Under the pieces are notes generated by a model. It saw nothing but the letters and a program-made list of their open reading frames with translations. It was not told the DNA's origin and searched no databases. DNA of 64,000 nt from Lactarius indigo (lineage: Eukaryota > Basidiomycota > Agaricomycetes > Russulales > Russulaceae). How positions within the stretch are numbered: the stretch's first letter is position 1; every line of letters begins with the position of its first letter. The stretch spans positions 62,001 through 126,000 of the forward strand of contig JAFKAC010000127.1 in assembly GCA_025766275.1 (NCBI GenBank), in the 5' to 3' direction. The position numbers and the translations under genes are program-made. Positions 22,822 to 34,750 of this stretch are shown in pieces.

Positions 22822-23732
22822 GATGTGCGATTGAGGATGGTGTGCAGAGGGGGTAAACGGCGAAAAAGAAAAGGACGGTTGGGATGAAGAACTCCATGAT
22901 CATGACGGCCTATTTATGCTAGCGGTGTTGAGTTTTTTTGCGACCGCTCTATGCGTTGGTAGGTTTGCGACGGCTGCTGCTGTTCTCTCTCTCCCCCGCT
23001 TTGCGATCTCAGATATACCCGTCCCCCAGACACCCCGCCACAAGGTCTCCCCGCACCTCCCCCAGACCTTTATTACTCCTTCGTCAGCCTCACCTTTATC
23101 CTGCCTACTTTGATGTGATTCCCTCACCATTTACACTCAGGCTGTGATTACACACGGTTTTTTTTCAACTCCAACTACTGGTCTGTCTCCCATCTTTCGG
23201 CGATCCTTGGGCATTGCTTTGGGCGATCTGGACCAAATCTGGGCAACCGCGAGGAGGTGGCCGATCCTCGGTATTGCTTGACGTGGCACGGGAGATGATA
23301 GTGTGGAGAAATGCCGGGTGGTGGCCAAATCCCGAGGACATTGACTGGGGACGGTAAGTGCTGTATGAACACCGCTAAGCGCCACGCATGTGCCACGTCA
23401 CGGTCACTAATAGCCGGTGGCTGGAAACGGGAACGGCAAATATTCGGTGCGATACATGGTTGGCCCGGAGGCTTGTCCCGATGTAGCACCGAGTCTGTCA
23501 CGGTTGCGCCCCTGTTTCTCATCCCGAATCTATTTTTGGTTAACCTGAGGACTCCACCAGGTGGGACTCCAATGGAGTTAAGCGAGATAGAAAGAAACCA
23601 ACTACGATGTACAACGATAAGACATCTCCCCTCATTGTTCACCCCAGAAACACGGAGAAAAAAATTCATGGAACATAGAAGGGAAAGAAACAAGAAGTTC
23701 ACCATCCGAATACCCTATGATTCAAAAATATG
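22822..23732. other. Upstream region of transporter copy 2 and 3' side of the ferric reductase
   Basis: The first 300 bp are promoter and leader of transporter copy 2, with pyrimidine-rich blocks like those upstream of copy 1. The open frame 23175-23705 (minus) has no family resemblance and is not called. Confidence 0.45.
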
Positions 23733-25972
23733 TTAAGCCCATAACAACGGATTGTTTTTAACGCACTCTTCGATGCTCTCGATGCCACCCACGTCCTTCC
23801 AATCCGCCCAGCTCACACGACCGACCGCTCGCGCAGCGTCGTCTATGAGCGTGGTAGGCCCGCACGAGCCAATGATGATACCGCTCGGAGAGCCCGAGCC
23901 GCATGTGCGACCCGTTGTCGAATACGCGTCGCGCACGCTGGCGATCGCGTTCTGCAGCGTGGCGTGGACGTCGGGGCGGCCTGCACGAAGGTACATGCCC
24001 GGCGGTAGCGTCGAGCGTGGTACGTGCGGCGCAAGAGCGGACGTACGGGTCCAGTGCACGGAGAATCGGAGTGAGAGCGCGGCCCGCGGAGATGTGCGTG
24101 GCCGCATGAGCGGGGAGAGCTCCGGAAGGAGCGAGTAGAGAGAGTCTGGGATCTTCGTCGTTAGCTCGATGGGGCGTAGTAGACCCGCAATTCTGCTAAC
24201 CGGGATCCGCGACAGACCACACGACCTCGATAACGCGTACGTTGCTTTTGCCAGAGGCGTGCTTCTGCAGGATGTCGTCCAACACACCTGTGACATATGA
24301 AATGCCACTACCTCCGGCAACGAGCACGACTCCTGAAAAAGCAGTGTAAATGGTGTATCCAGGACCACCTTCATGACGAGTAAGAATTCGTCACAGACGT
24401 GAAAAAAAAAAAAAAAAAAAAAACTGACTATATGGACCCTCGACGATAATCCGAACTTGTCGAGCACCTTCACATACACACTCGGCGTCAGCAGATTTCC
24501 CTGCAGCATCACCAGCCGCGGCCATGCGCAGCAACTTGCGCGTCCACGCGCCTCGAGCTTTGATCACGAGTAGCATGCCACCAGAGTTAGATCCCGTGGC
24601 GATGGTGAACGGTCGTGCGCGACCGACGAGCCAGGTTGCCAACCAACTGAACCACGTATCACCGATGACGCGGATGCGCACGTGCTGACCCGCCCGCCAC
24701 CCGGCACCGAGGGAAGGTACTTCCACGAGCGTCGTGCCACCATTGAGCGCAGTTTCGGCGGTAAGCCACGCTGTGGTGTACCGCGTCCGGGCAATACGCG
24801 CAACGTGATCGAACGTGTAGAGGACCACTGCAGCTAGTATATAGGGCCAGATGAAAGGTTTGTGCATGTATATCTAAGAGGCAATTGGTAAACGAATTAA
24901 CCAGCAAGAAAGAACTTACAGCGAGTAATGATACAACGACGAGGGTGATATGCGTTACGAAGAACAAAGAATACCTTGGCATCTTATCCCCCCTAAAAGA
25001 AAGAGAGAAGGCGATTAACAAGTCCACGGCGCAGAGGGCAACGAGTCCCCAGATGTACTCGGGAGTTTGTATTTTGGTTTGAAGAGTCCCGTTAAAGGAC
25101 GCCTTGTAGACTGTCAACCAGGAATGAGCATAGCGATACAATTAGTGAGCGCAGGCGTACGGCGACCGAAGGAATGGACATTGGCTGCGATGATGACAAG
25201 ACGCCCAGCAAAGCGGTGAACATAATTAAACTGTGTTGGCTTTTAGAATAGAGTGGCTCCGAGGAAGCGCACAATTCACCTTCTCGTAACCAATTCCGCT
25301 CAGCCAGCTCAACCAGTTCGACTTGTTGGCGAGGGCCACAGCGATGGGTATTTGTGACACGGCAACGTAGGCAGTACGATTTGGATCCTTGAACGGATTG
25401 GAGCGGAAAAAGGAAGCGTAGAGTATGATGAGGCTGTAAGTCAGGAGGACGAGGAGTTTTCCCAAAGAGAAGCCAGGTGCTACCCGGAAGTTGAGCGCGT
25501 AGGCGAGAGAGGGGCGCACGATCGTCGTCCAGCGAAGCACGCGAGTTGGCGCGTAGGACTGTTGGGCACCGTGAGCGCGATTAACGACTGGAGTGACGAG
25601 GGCTGAGAAGGCCTCCGTGACTTTGCTATCTTCACCTAACGCGGTGTGCGCACCGTCGGTGGAATTGTGCACTGGCGGGGTGATCGCGTTACCCTTCGAT
25701 ATCGTGACGGTGCCGGAGCGGCCGAGTGTGTCCGCTCGAAAGAGGGTACGGGTGCTATTGCTCCGTCCCGGTGGAGTTCTCTGAGCGCCGGACCGTAGGA
25801 AGAAGCCATTGGATATCTCAGAGGACTGGAGGAGGCGCACAAGTGCCCGTGGAAGAGTCGAGGCGACGTAGAGGGCGAAGAGGCCGAGCAGCAACACGTC
25901 AATATGAACGACAAACGCAGGGACGTTAACCTTATGGGTGGGAGTGCTTGCCAAGGACTGTGCGCCAGACAT
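23733..25972 (-). CDS. Ferric/cupric reductase transmembrane component (FRE family)
   Basis: Plasma-membrane flavocytochrome that reduces extracellular Fe(III) or Cu(II) with NADPH before uptake. Six exons: 25972-25280, 25230-25161, 25110-24920, 24873-24429, 24368-24201 and 24145-23733; the introns are 46-60 nt and the protein is 659 aa. An in-frame upstream ATG at 26062 would add 30 residues. The first membrane segment is near residues 16-40. The ferric-reductase core has the bis-heme pairs His236/His250 and His308/His322, both with exactly 13 residues between. The FAD site reads GQHVRIRV and RARPFTIAT; the family's usual HPFT histidine is Arg405 here. The NADPH half has LVAGGSGISYV and a C-terminal IIIGSCGP. 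A long T/A homopolymer lies inside intron 4. Iron-GATA-like sites lie upstream. Metal preference cannot be assigned. Confidence 0.92.
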
Positions 25973-26062
25973 AATGGGGAGATTGTGCACGCTGCCCACG
26001 AACGGAAAGCACTGGTAGGGCGACCCCTTATGTACGTTCCCGGTCGGCCGAGGTGATTCCAC

Positions 26063-29000
26063 TCAGGCTGATAAAAAAAAAATCAATGAAAATTGAATCG
26101 GGTGAGTCTGGGAGTTTAGAAACAAAACGCCACATAGCGGGTTCTGCATTGCTCGCGCAGCACGTCCCAAGGTACGGGAATGAGATGAAGCTAGTGAGTA
26201 GACTAGTAAAAACATATGCAACCCCAAGTCAGGAATCATTCGTACTCTGTGTGCCATGTCAACTGGTTTGACTCCGATCTCCCTGCTAACCGGAGCTTGC
26301 TGTACTTGACAATCGGGTGAGAGACCTGGATCTCAAGAAGGCACACGAAATATAATACAAAGTGCACTATGCACACGCGTCAATCAATTACGTTGGCTAT
26401 CTAATATTATCTGATAAGGGGCATCGGTCATCTTCTCCGAGTCCGAGTCCGCGACAGGGACCTTGAAATGGATATATGATCTTATCTGATATGGGCACCC
26501 CAAAACGATTTGGACCCCTTTACGCTATTTTCATAACAACGCAGATGATGTACGCCGCAGACTGTCAATTATAGTCCCACTCCGACAAGCCTGACCTTCG
26601 ACGTTGGGCTTGGCAGGTACTCCTGGGTATTACCCTACTACCTAACGCTCGCTAGGGGAGAAGAAGGCCATAATACCACGATGTAGCGTGTCGTCGCTGT
26701 CGTGTAGTATGTACAGTACACGTTGGGTATTGCGTGGAGGTATGTGATCCCTTTCCCATGAAGTTGCTCTCTCCCGAGTCGGGAGTCAATCGTTGTAATG
26801 ATAAGAAACTTCGTGATGCTATTGTCTCCGAGTCTAGATCTGGCAGATGCGGCATCGTTACATCATGATGCCCTCTAGCAGGGAACGGTAGACTTCAGGC
26901 CTCACAATAGGGTCACCGAACCTGTTAACGGAAGTGAAGCGTGCGTCACGTAACTTAGACACATGCCTGCGAGATGACCCTTTTTACGTTCTGCGCCAAA
27001 GCAGTACTGGACTTCTTCAAGACGTCTTTACCTCACGAAACCATATGCTCCGTTCAGAGCAGTTCTGTCAGAGTGGCCACGTGGACGACCTTCGAGCGGC
27101 TGCAGTCCATTGCGGAGGCAGCCAGTCCATCGGTGTGAGACACGGAGACTTCGAGGAGCTGAGACAAAGTACATGTAAATTGGGGCAGGCACGGTGAGGA
27201 CGTTGCTGTGGTTGGCAGGAAAGACGATGATGGGGGGTAGAACCACATCGATTGTGGCTCAGTAGTTGCCCGACTGACGCATTCACGGCGATGCTGTAAC
27301 AAGATTTTTGGCCTTGTGGTATCCTTCAGAACTGCTTGGTCCGACAAGTCTGTCAGTGGGAGGCTGAACGTTGTCGCTCATTCACGACATCCCCGAGCCC
27401 GTATCGACTGGTAAGCGCAAAAATGGTGATGACTCTGCAACTCGAAAAAGCGCACCCTTGATGGCATCCTCAAAAGCTGCGATTATATACTTGCGGGGTG
27501 CCTCGTTAGATCGCGGGTTTCGACAGAATAGCAGAGGAGGACGATGTGGAGTGCGCTGGAACCCTCTGTTAATTCTATATGAGGGAGACCATAGCACTGA
27601 ATATTGCCTTCGAGGGGTGCGCAAGGAGTGGTAACTCAAACACGTCTTTGAATCGTGAAAAAACGAAAGAAAAAAAAAATGACGACGACGTTATCCAACA
27701 GCCGTAAAATTACAGTGAGGCCAAGTATCATGGGATGGAGGCCAGCATCGCGGCGCGAAGTGTCAGGAAGATAAGGTTGAGAAGCTGGAGAAAACGAACG
27801 CTACAGGAAGGGATAGACGAGCGGTGGGAGAAAGCACATTGCGCCGCAAAGACCCGGACTTTTCTAGACATAGAAGGTCGAAGTGAGAACATGGAAGTGT
27901 GCTACACACTGTGAAGGTTTTTCCTGGTGCAATTCTGGGGTGTTCACCTTCATCACAGTTTGCCTCTGGTGATTACGCGTGCGTCTTCTATTTTTGTTCG
28001 TACAGATATTTTCCCCAGCGTTCGCGGACACATGTTTCAAGTTTGGCCTCTGTCGAAGGCTTCTCGATCTTAAATTTGCCTGTATGCAACGGCTGGAGAT
28101 CTCTGCACCGAATGTTCTAGAGATAAGGCCAAGGCCAGGGACAGACATCGTCGTGCGAGAAGTAAACAGCAAAGCCATGGCTAGAGTGTACGCGTCGGGG
28201 CTAAAAAAAAAGGTTACGAGTTGGCCCATTTACGTGACGCTCAAATTCCGAGAATTGGGGTGGAAACAGATAAGGAGTGTCAGTACCCGCGATACCGATC
28301 GACATTGCAAATTTCTCATGGGGGAAGGCCGATTGGTGGGGAATACGAGAGGCATACTCAAGACCGAGGGAAAAGTGAAGGAACGAGGGTAGTATCTGAT
28401 AAGATGACGAGACCTCAAAACTGTCAGTAGTGGTGCCGTGGGAAAATGGCGCTATAACGACGATCCCCATTCGCGATAGTCGGCGATTGAGCACCAGGAT
28501 CTTGGACTGCTACTTGACAGGACTGACAGCTCCGAGTCAGTGCTCAGTTGCGCCGAAAAACGATTATCGTGGCGTTCAAACTAGCTCTTTATGACGTACT
28601 GGTGAGAACTTGGTTCAAAAGTGATAAATCCAGAACCCTTGAGAAGATGAATCAATCTTTGACACGGGTAAAGTCGCACCGTCATGCGTCATGAATCATG
28701 CAATCAATCATGACTCAAGTCGTCACAGGAACAGTCGTGGACTTGTCGCTCGCCTTGGGTTGTCCATTGTACTGACACAAGAACTACCGAATCATGCAGT
28801 CCGTTACTACCATGGGCCCCTCTCCACCACTCTTGCAGGGAAGTCTGGTGGTCAGAGTTGGTGTCGAAATACCGCCTGGTCCAGTCGAGCAATGGGGCCA
28901 CTTCTGCAGGAACTAGCATCCAGTCGTCCAGATGTAAGAATGTTTAGATATATTTATTGCTATGAGGGCTGTAAATACTGTATTGTAAATTCGGGTCAGT

Positions 29001-30130
29001 TGCCAGTGATTACTGTAACGAATGATCAATAGTTGATCACGCTCTGGGGCAACCCCTCAGTACACCAAGCAGTACACATCACTTTGAGATCTAATGGGCT
29101 ATAAAGCGGAGCGAAACGGCTGAGGTGAATAGGGCCCGAGATAGTGTGTGTCACCCCGCGCCTTGTGATTTGAATGGAGTGCTCAGCCATGGGACCCGCG
29201 GGGCCAGCGCCTGCTTTTCGTCACGCAATGTGACGACTGGGATCCATTCTGAATTTCATTCAACAAGACTCCTTTTATAGTACCCATCCTAGTGTAGTAA
29301 AATTTCATGAACGTTCATGTATAGCAGTGGCCTCACTACGAGCCCACAGAAGCTAGTGCCAAGGATCGTAGACAAACGGTGTCCTATTGGCGACGTGTCT
29401 GTTTTTGTTTAGGGTTAGCCGCCAAAAAAATCCGGCGTCGGCGGCCCTCAGTCTGGGTTTTTTTTTTTGGATCCATTTTTGTGCACCTGAGAGCAATTAG
29501 CCCTATGTAACACTGCACTTTCAGATGTACTACGCGTCCAGATCTCCTCGCTTCCCGGAAGGGAATGGCTTAGCGTCTTGTCAAGCGTTGAGGTCGGTGG
29601 GGCGTGCAAGCCGCCGTAGCGTCAGGTATGGGTTCATTGGTCTTGAGTCAGTTATGATTAAAGGCCACTTCCTACGTCGTCCACCTTCCTCTTCGTTTCT
29701 TAACTGAACCTTGTTTGCTGGGTTTGGCAAGTTGCGGAGATGAGTGTGTCGTGTTTGGAGGATGGGTGAAATGTGTCGGTCGGAATCAGTGTTGGGTGTT
29801 GTTAATGTCGTTTCCTCTGCGCGCTCCTCCTTCCCCTATCATCTTCCCCCTCTAGCTTTCGTCCTGCGTGGATCTCCCCGTCTCCTGGCGTCAGTCCGTA
29901 TCTCCCACGTCATACTGTGATCCTTGCAACACATGCGCCACTTCCTGCATACTGGGAACCGAAGATGCTCTGAGGCGAAACACATGTCGGTCTGAATGCG
30001 AGCTTTGCATCCCAAATTCTGTAGACTGGGATTCGTCATGCCTCTGTCAAGGTGGCCTAGGATATTTATAATCTCTCTCGTGTTCAAACTGAGGCTGCAT
30101 CAGGTTCGTCTACAGCCTGCGGTTTTCTCA
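26063..30130. other. Long gene-poor stretch between ferric reductase and lipase relic
   Basis: The first 450 bp are the upstream region of the ferric reductase. The rest has only short frames (for example 27054-27347 minus and 27864-28229 minus) without recognisable families. An A-tail-like sequence (ACAAAAATGGATCC plus an A run, minus strand, about 29459-29485) resembles the tails of the retroposed elements at 140 and 6430, but no target-site duplication was found beside it. Confidence 0.4.
26409..26492. promoter_or_regulatory. Iron-GATA-like sites upstream of the ferric reductase
   Basis: ATCTGATAA at 26409-26417 fits the ATCWGATAA consensus of fungal iron-responsive GATA repressors (Urbs1/SreA type). 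A near match, ATCTGATAT, lies at 26484-26492. Both are about 440-520 bp upstream of the chosen start codon of a gene expected to be iron-regulated. A third CTGATAA lies at about 26068-26074. Confidence 0.45.
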
Positions 30131-32764
30131 TTATGCTAAGTAAGCGTGCAATTTTGACCTCGTTGGCCGTGCACGCCCTCTTCGCTCTTGCTTCACCAGT
30201 GGACAGGCTCGTGGTCCAAGTCCCTTTCTCTTGCCAGGTATCGGACCATACCTGCGCCGCCCAGAGTCGACGGAACAGTTAGTTTCTACCCCAGAGGTCC
30301 ACCTTGACGACGCCGTATTCACTGGTATCCGAAAAGGCGTAACGGATCAGGTCTGGGCATCCCCTTCGCACATCCGCCGCGAGCATCCTGCTTTCACTAT
30401 TCTGCATAACTTTTCACGCTGCTGTGCACACAGGACGAATGAGCGGCGATTGCGCCAACCAGAACCCCTTCCACCGTATCAAGGCCTCTATTACGTTCAA
30501 GAATACGGCAAGTCTTGCTCACGGCAACGTCTTCATCTTTCAAACGGGCTGGACTCGCGACTAGTCAAAGATATCGCCGCCGTTGTGAATATACTCTATG
30601 AAAATCTTACACCTGCGGACGAGGACTGTAAGGGAATTGTTGCCCTCATTATCAGCCACGAGTGGAGTATTCTCCAAGGTCTGACCATCAATGTTGTAAA
30701 ACCCTCAAGTGCAACACCTGGGTCCAAGCTTCCCGTTATATATGTGCGTGTTTCCATAATTGCTGAGTACCATGATGTTTACTTGGATAACTCACATTCC
30801 AGTGGATTTTCGGGGGTGGTTTCGAGATTGGTGAACCCTCTATGTTTGTCTTTTTTTAGATTCGATTCGACCTCTGAGATCTATTTCCGCAGTTATGATG
30901 GTGGCGGTCTTGTTGCTCGTTCTATTGACCTTGGCCAACCGGTCATTTACGTCAGCGTGAATTATCGGTGAGGTGTTTATATCCTCAAGACGGGGCTTCA
31001 AGTTCTCTCTGATACCGATTGTTTCCAGACTTTCTGGTGTGGCGGGTAACTTCTTCCCACATGGATCGGGCAGTGATTTCTGTCCTCGCAGCATTCGGTT
31101 TCTTACCTGGAAAGGAAGTCAAAGCGGAAAAGGTCGGAAATCTTGGTCTCCAAGACCGTGAGTGGACGGGTCTCTTGCCTGGCGTGTTTTCATGCATAGT
31201 CGTTTTGTCTGCAGAACGCCTTGGCCTGAAGTGGGTGCAGACCTACATCTCAGAGTTCGGTGGTGACCCATCGAAAGTGACCATGTGAGCAACACCTTGT
31301 GTCACACTCCGTTGGTTCTGTTGACCAACTCGGGCCACAGCTGAGGACAGAGTGCTGGCGCTATCTCTGTGGCTCACCATATGGTAGCGAACAACGGGAA
31401 TAATGAAGGGCTGTTCCGTGACGCAATCGTGCAGTCCGGCGGACCCATCCCCGTTGGAGACATCGAGAATGGGTAACAGTACTATGATGGTCGAAAAGAC
31501 CGGCTGTAGCAAGGCTCAGAACACGCTCGACTGTCTTCGCAAGGTGCCATATGCCACGTACAAGAAAGCGATGGACGACTCTCCGAATTTCTTCGCGTAT
31601 CAGGTGAGGGCTTACTATGGCCTTGTCGTCGCTGTGCGATCGGGTGCTCGACAATTCCACAGGACTTGTGCTGGCCTGGTTACCCCGTGTCTATGGCGTC
31701 TTCCTGACCCGGCCTACACAATATTCTGTCTTGCTTGGCGACGGGCGAACGTGGCGATGATTACAGGTACGTCCGCTGAGCCCATTCGCGATAGGGGCTA
31801 AACGGGCGTGTCAGGAAACTGCGACGGCGAAGGCACATTATTCGCGGTGTCCACGATAAACATTACGTATGGGGGAACCACTGCACGTTGATGCACATCG
31901 GATCTCATCTCCCTCCAGGACCACGGCCGAACTGAAGGACTATATGAAACTGTATATGATGCCGAAGGCCAAGGACAGCCTAGTCGACCTCCTTCTCAAG
32001 TACTACCCAGATGACCAGCGGGCCGGGTCTCCTTTCGATACCGGAATGGAGAATATGCTCAGTACAGTCGCTCGCACCCAAGAGTCACAATTTAGCAGTA
32101 TTCATACGATGATGGCGTAGGTCCACAATTCAAGCGTACGGCCGCTCTTCAGGGCGATTTTGTATTCCACAGCCCACGTCGGTACCTCCTCTAGCATCAG
32201 GAAAACAAAACGTTACTAGGAGCACTAGCCGTGACTAGTGCGGACTAGTGATACCCAAATATGGTAGGAGCTAGTTCCCCTAGTCACGGCTAGTCAAATT
32301 TTGTTTTGCTGATGTAGCACAGGGCCGACAAGCAGAAGTCGTGGGGTTTAGTACATTGATCCGTGACGAGGCTCGACCCGCTGCTTATTTATCTACGTGC
32401 TTCGTAGTCTACAAGCGCGGCAAGACTTTGCCCTTCCTCGGAGCGGTAGGGGACTGACTTGCTTCCCACACCCGTCACAGGCTAATATACCATTTTTCAG
32501 GCCCATGGGACGGACCTCCTGAACTCCTTCGGAGTAGGCCCTGCCCTCTCGGAATTCAGGGACTATTTCATCCGATTCACCAACCACCTCGACCCTAACG
32601 GCAAGGCGGGTCTCGGGGTCCCATGGCCCCAGTGGGACTCGAAACACCCCAAGGCAGTCATCTTCAAAGACGGCACCCTCTTCCCGATTGTCATCGGCGA
32701 TGACGACTACCGCACCGACGCGCTCAACTACGTCTCGACCATGTCCTTACTTTACCCCATCTAA
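30131..32764 (+). pseudogene. Type-B carboxylesterase / lipase pseudogene
   Basis: Relic of a secreted esterase of the Candida rugosa lipase type. The N-terminus still reads as a signal peptide (MLSKRAILTSLAVHALFALA). Recognisable blocks follow: RQPEPLPPYQGLY, LTINVVKPSSATPGSKLPV, WIFGGGFEI (oxyanion region), SIDLGQPVIYVSVNYR, FGFLPGKEVKAEKVGNLGL, LKWVQTYISEFGGDPSKVT, then the nucleophile elbow, AHGTDLLNS (catalytic His) and a normal end (NYVSTMSLLYPI, stop TAA at 32764). Most introns keep GT-AG sites. It is disabled several times. A frameshift sits at the FLGIPFA position (about 30350), and a 5-bp ATTCG duplication near 30860 breaks frame after a 29-nt intron remnant. The Trp before the nucleophile elbow is TGA (31342-31344), and TAA stands at 31474. 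A TAG and a 120-bp MITE-like insertion lie at 32192-32317. Confidence 0.85.
32192..32317. mobile_element. MITE-like foldback element in the lipase pseudogene
   Basis: A 120-bp insertion (32195-32314) interrupts the pseudogene between the coding blocks for RRYLL and DKQKSWG. The ends are inverted repeats (CATCAGGAAAACAAAAC at the left; CATCAGCAAAACAAAA as the reverse complement of the right end). An inner inverted pair, ACTAGCCGTGACTAG at 32224-32238 and its exact complement at 32280-32294, would fold into a long hairpin. It is flanked by TAG on both sides (32192-32194 and 32315-32317), a possible 3-bp target duplication. It has no coding capacity. The 3-bp target would fit a PIF/Harbinger or CACTA-related non-autonomous element, but the family is not determined. 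Confidence 0.68.
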
Positions 32765-33369
32765 AGCGGAAACACGCGAAGAGGACTATAAATCGGGTCA
32801 CTAGCACACGTGGCCTCTTTCAGTTATCTCAAATCTGTCTTGCTTGATCTCGGACGTGCTCCAGACGAAGGGACTCATTTTTCTAGCTACCGAATTTTGT
32901 ATCTGCCGAACGTTCTTTAAATATGAGTTTATCATATCTTCCTCGGGCGTTGTTCCGGTGCACCCAATGACATAAACGAGTTGTGTAGACGTCGCCGGGC
33001 CAGCCCCAGCGGAGAGCACATGGAGGCGTTGCAAATCTCCAGCAGGAGCACAGTCGCCCTTCGAATTGATTTTTGGAAGCTGCTTGAGCTCTCGCCGCAA
33101 GTTTCAACGTGAGCACTTTGTGTTGTATCGTGGAATGAACGCTCGCCTCAATTCGAGTCTAAATCCAATAATACGGGACACGTATGTTGCCCACCACAAA
33201 TAGACGAGACAGAGAAAATCCAAGAGATCACGTTGAGCTTCACACCTACGGGTAGTACTAGGCTATTATTACTATGCGTTCCGGGCTGCAAGTGTGCATG
33301 TGCAAAGGTCCGGATAGTATCGCTACAACAGCTGTAAGCAAGGATCACGGCAGCATGTATGCAGTACTT
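32765..33369. other. Intergenic, no gene seen
   Basis: The minus-strand frame 32801-33100 has no recognisable family. The right part is the promoter side of the MsrB gene. Confidence 0.45.
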
Positions 33370-34054
33370 ATGCTTATGCATATGGCTAGATCATTTACCC
33401 GCGCTCTCCGCATTCGCTCTCTACGTTCTCCTGTTTCCTTCAAATCGATCTCCGTCAACCCCCTCTCTGTTCGAACAATGTCCGATGCTAGCAAGATCAA
33501 ATCTGACGATGAATGGCGCGCGGTCCTCAACCCAGAGCAGGTGTGTTCACCCCACAAATCTACGCGATCAACACTACAACCACAACGCATATGTACAGTT
33601 CAGAGTACTCCGCTTGAAAGGTACCGAACGTGCCGGGACCGGAGAGTACGAGCACAACAAAACCACAGGCGTCTACTCCTGCGCGGCTTGCGACACCCCG
33701 CTCTACAAGAGTAGTACCAAGTTCGACAGCGGCTGCGGCTGGCCAGCCTTCTACGACGGTGAGCTGAAATCTTCCGAGACATGTCACGATTGTTCATCAA
33801 GCCATCTCAGCCATCCCTGGTGCTGTATCCCGCCACGAGGACTTGTCTTTGGGCACGGTCCGCACTGAGATCACTTGTACTGCTTGTGGGGGCCACTTGG
33901 GGCATGTATTCAAGGGAGAAGGATTCAAAACGCCAAGTAGCATCATTCGTTTCTTTATTTCCGTTGTTGAGACACTGACTGGACTATCCACGCAGCCGAC
34001 GAGCGACACTGTGTGAACTCGATCTCCCTTAGTTTCGCTGCTGGTGACAAGTAG
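33370..34054 (+). CDS. Peptide-methionine (R)-S-oxide reductase, MsrB
   Basis: Reduces R-methionine sulfoxide in proteins, with thioredoxin as electron donor. Four exons: 33370-33540, 33599-33758, 33811-33936 and 33996-34054; the introns are 52-59 nt and the protein is 171 aa. Zinc is held by two CxxC pairs (CAAC and CTAC). The substrate site has [10 protein letters not shown], and [11 protein letters not shown] and the catalytic cysteine in ERHCVNS follow. The N-terminal 36 residues are rich in Arg and Ser without acidic residues ([19 protein letters not shown]), as in a mitochondrial presequence. An in-frame ATG at 33478 (MSDASK) starts the conserved domain and could yield a cytosolic form. 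In-frame ATGs at 33370, 33376 and 33382 leave the exact start open. The acceptor of intron 2 is ambiguous between two nearby AGs; the one giving [12 protein letters not shown] fits the family. Confidence 0.92.
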
Positions 34055-34750
34055 TGTACGAGTACTTGAAATGAGGGCAAGCTGTATTTATTTATTTTTG
34101 AACCATTTTATATTGAGCGTGCTGCTAAATCGTTGGCACTGCTCGACCACACTTTATGTGCGTGTTTTCCGCCCGCTCTGTCGCTACTTGTTTCCATCCT
34201 TCCTCTGTCTTTCAACATAGTCCTCCCCCTCCACATCTCCTCGTTCCGCTCTTGCCCATCCAAGCCTTCGTTCCTGCGATCCCAGCAAACGGTACCAACG
34301 CTGTCATTGCCGATGGACTGAACGTTATGGATATCTATATCAGCTATATCAGCTATCGTGGAGTGAGTTGCGTGCGGTTTTAAGCGTGGCAACACGATAA
34401 TCGCTTGGGGGTTCTGGACTATTGTGCTAGACCGCGGTATGGCACCGGAATCGACTCGTACTAGTACACCCTTTTTATGTCGGGTCTTTTTCTCCCTTGT
34501 GTTTCCTCTCTCATTATGGCGCGTCGTTAGTGATCTCAACAACCGTTTCCATTGATATTCTCGTCAACCTGATCAGCTCCGCGGCGGAGCTTGCTTTGCA
34601 GCTTGCGGGGCTCCCCAGCCTAGCTCGAGCCAACAAGTAGAGGAAGGTCAACTATTCATGGTATCTGAGGGCTCACACACGAAATTAAAAAATGGGGGAA
34701 AGTTGCGACACAGCGCTTCTATGTATATTCAAACGAAAGTAAAAGTATTA
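34055..34750. other. Intergenic, no gene seen
   Basis: 3' flank of MsrB. A minus-strand A-tail-like sequence (TATAAAATGGTTC plus A-rich, about 34080-34115) resembles the tails of the retroposed elements near 140 and 6430, but no flanking duplication was found. Confidence 0.4.

Noticed and set aside
24402..24424. Long A/T homopolymer as a retroposon tail
   Set aside because: It lies inside intron 4 of the ferric reductase near the donor and has no flanking duplication.
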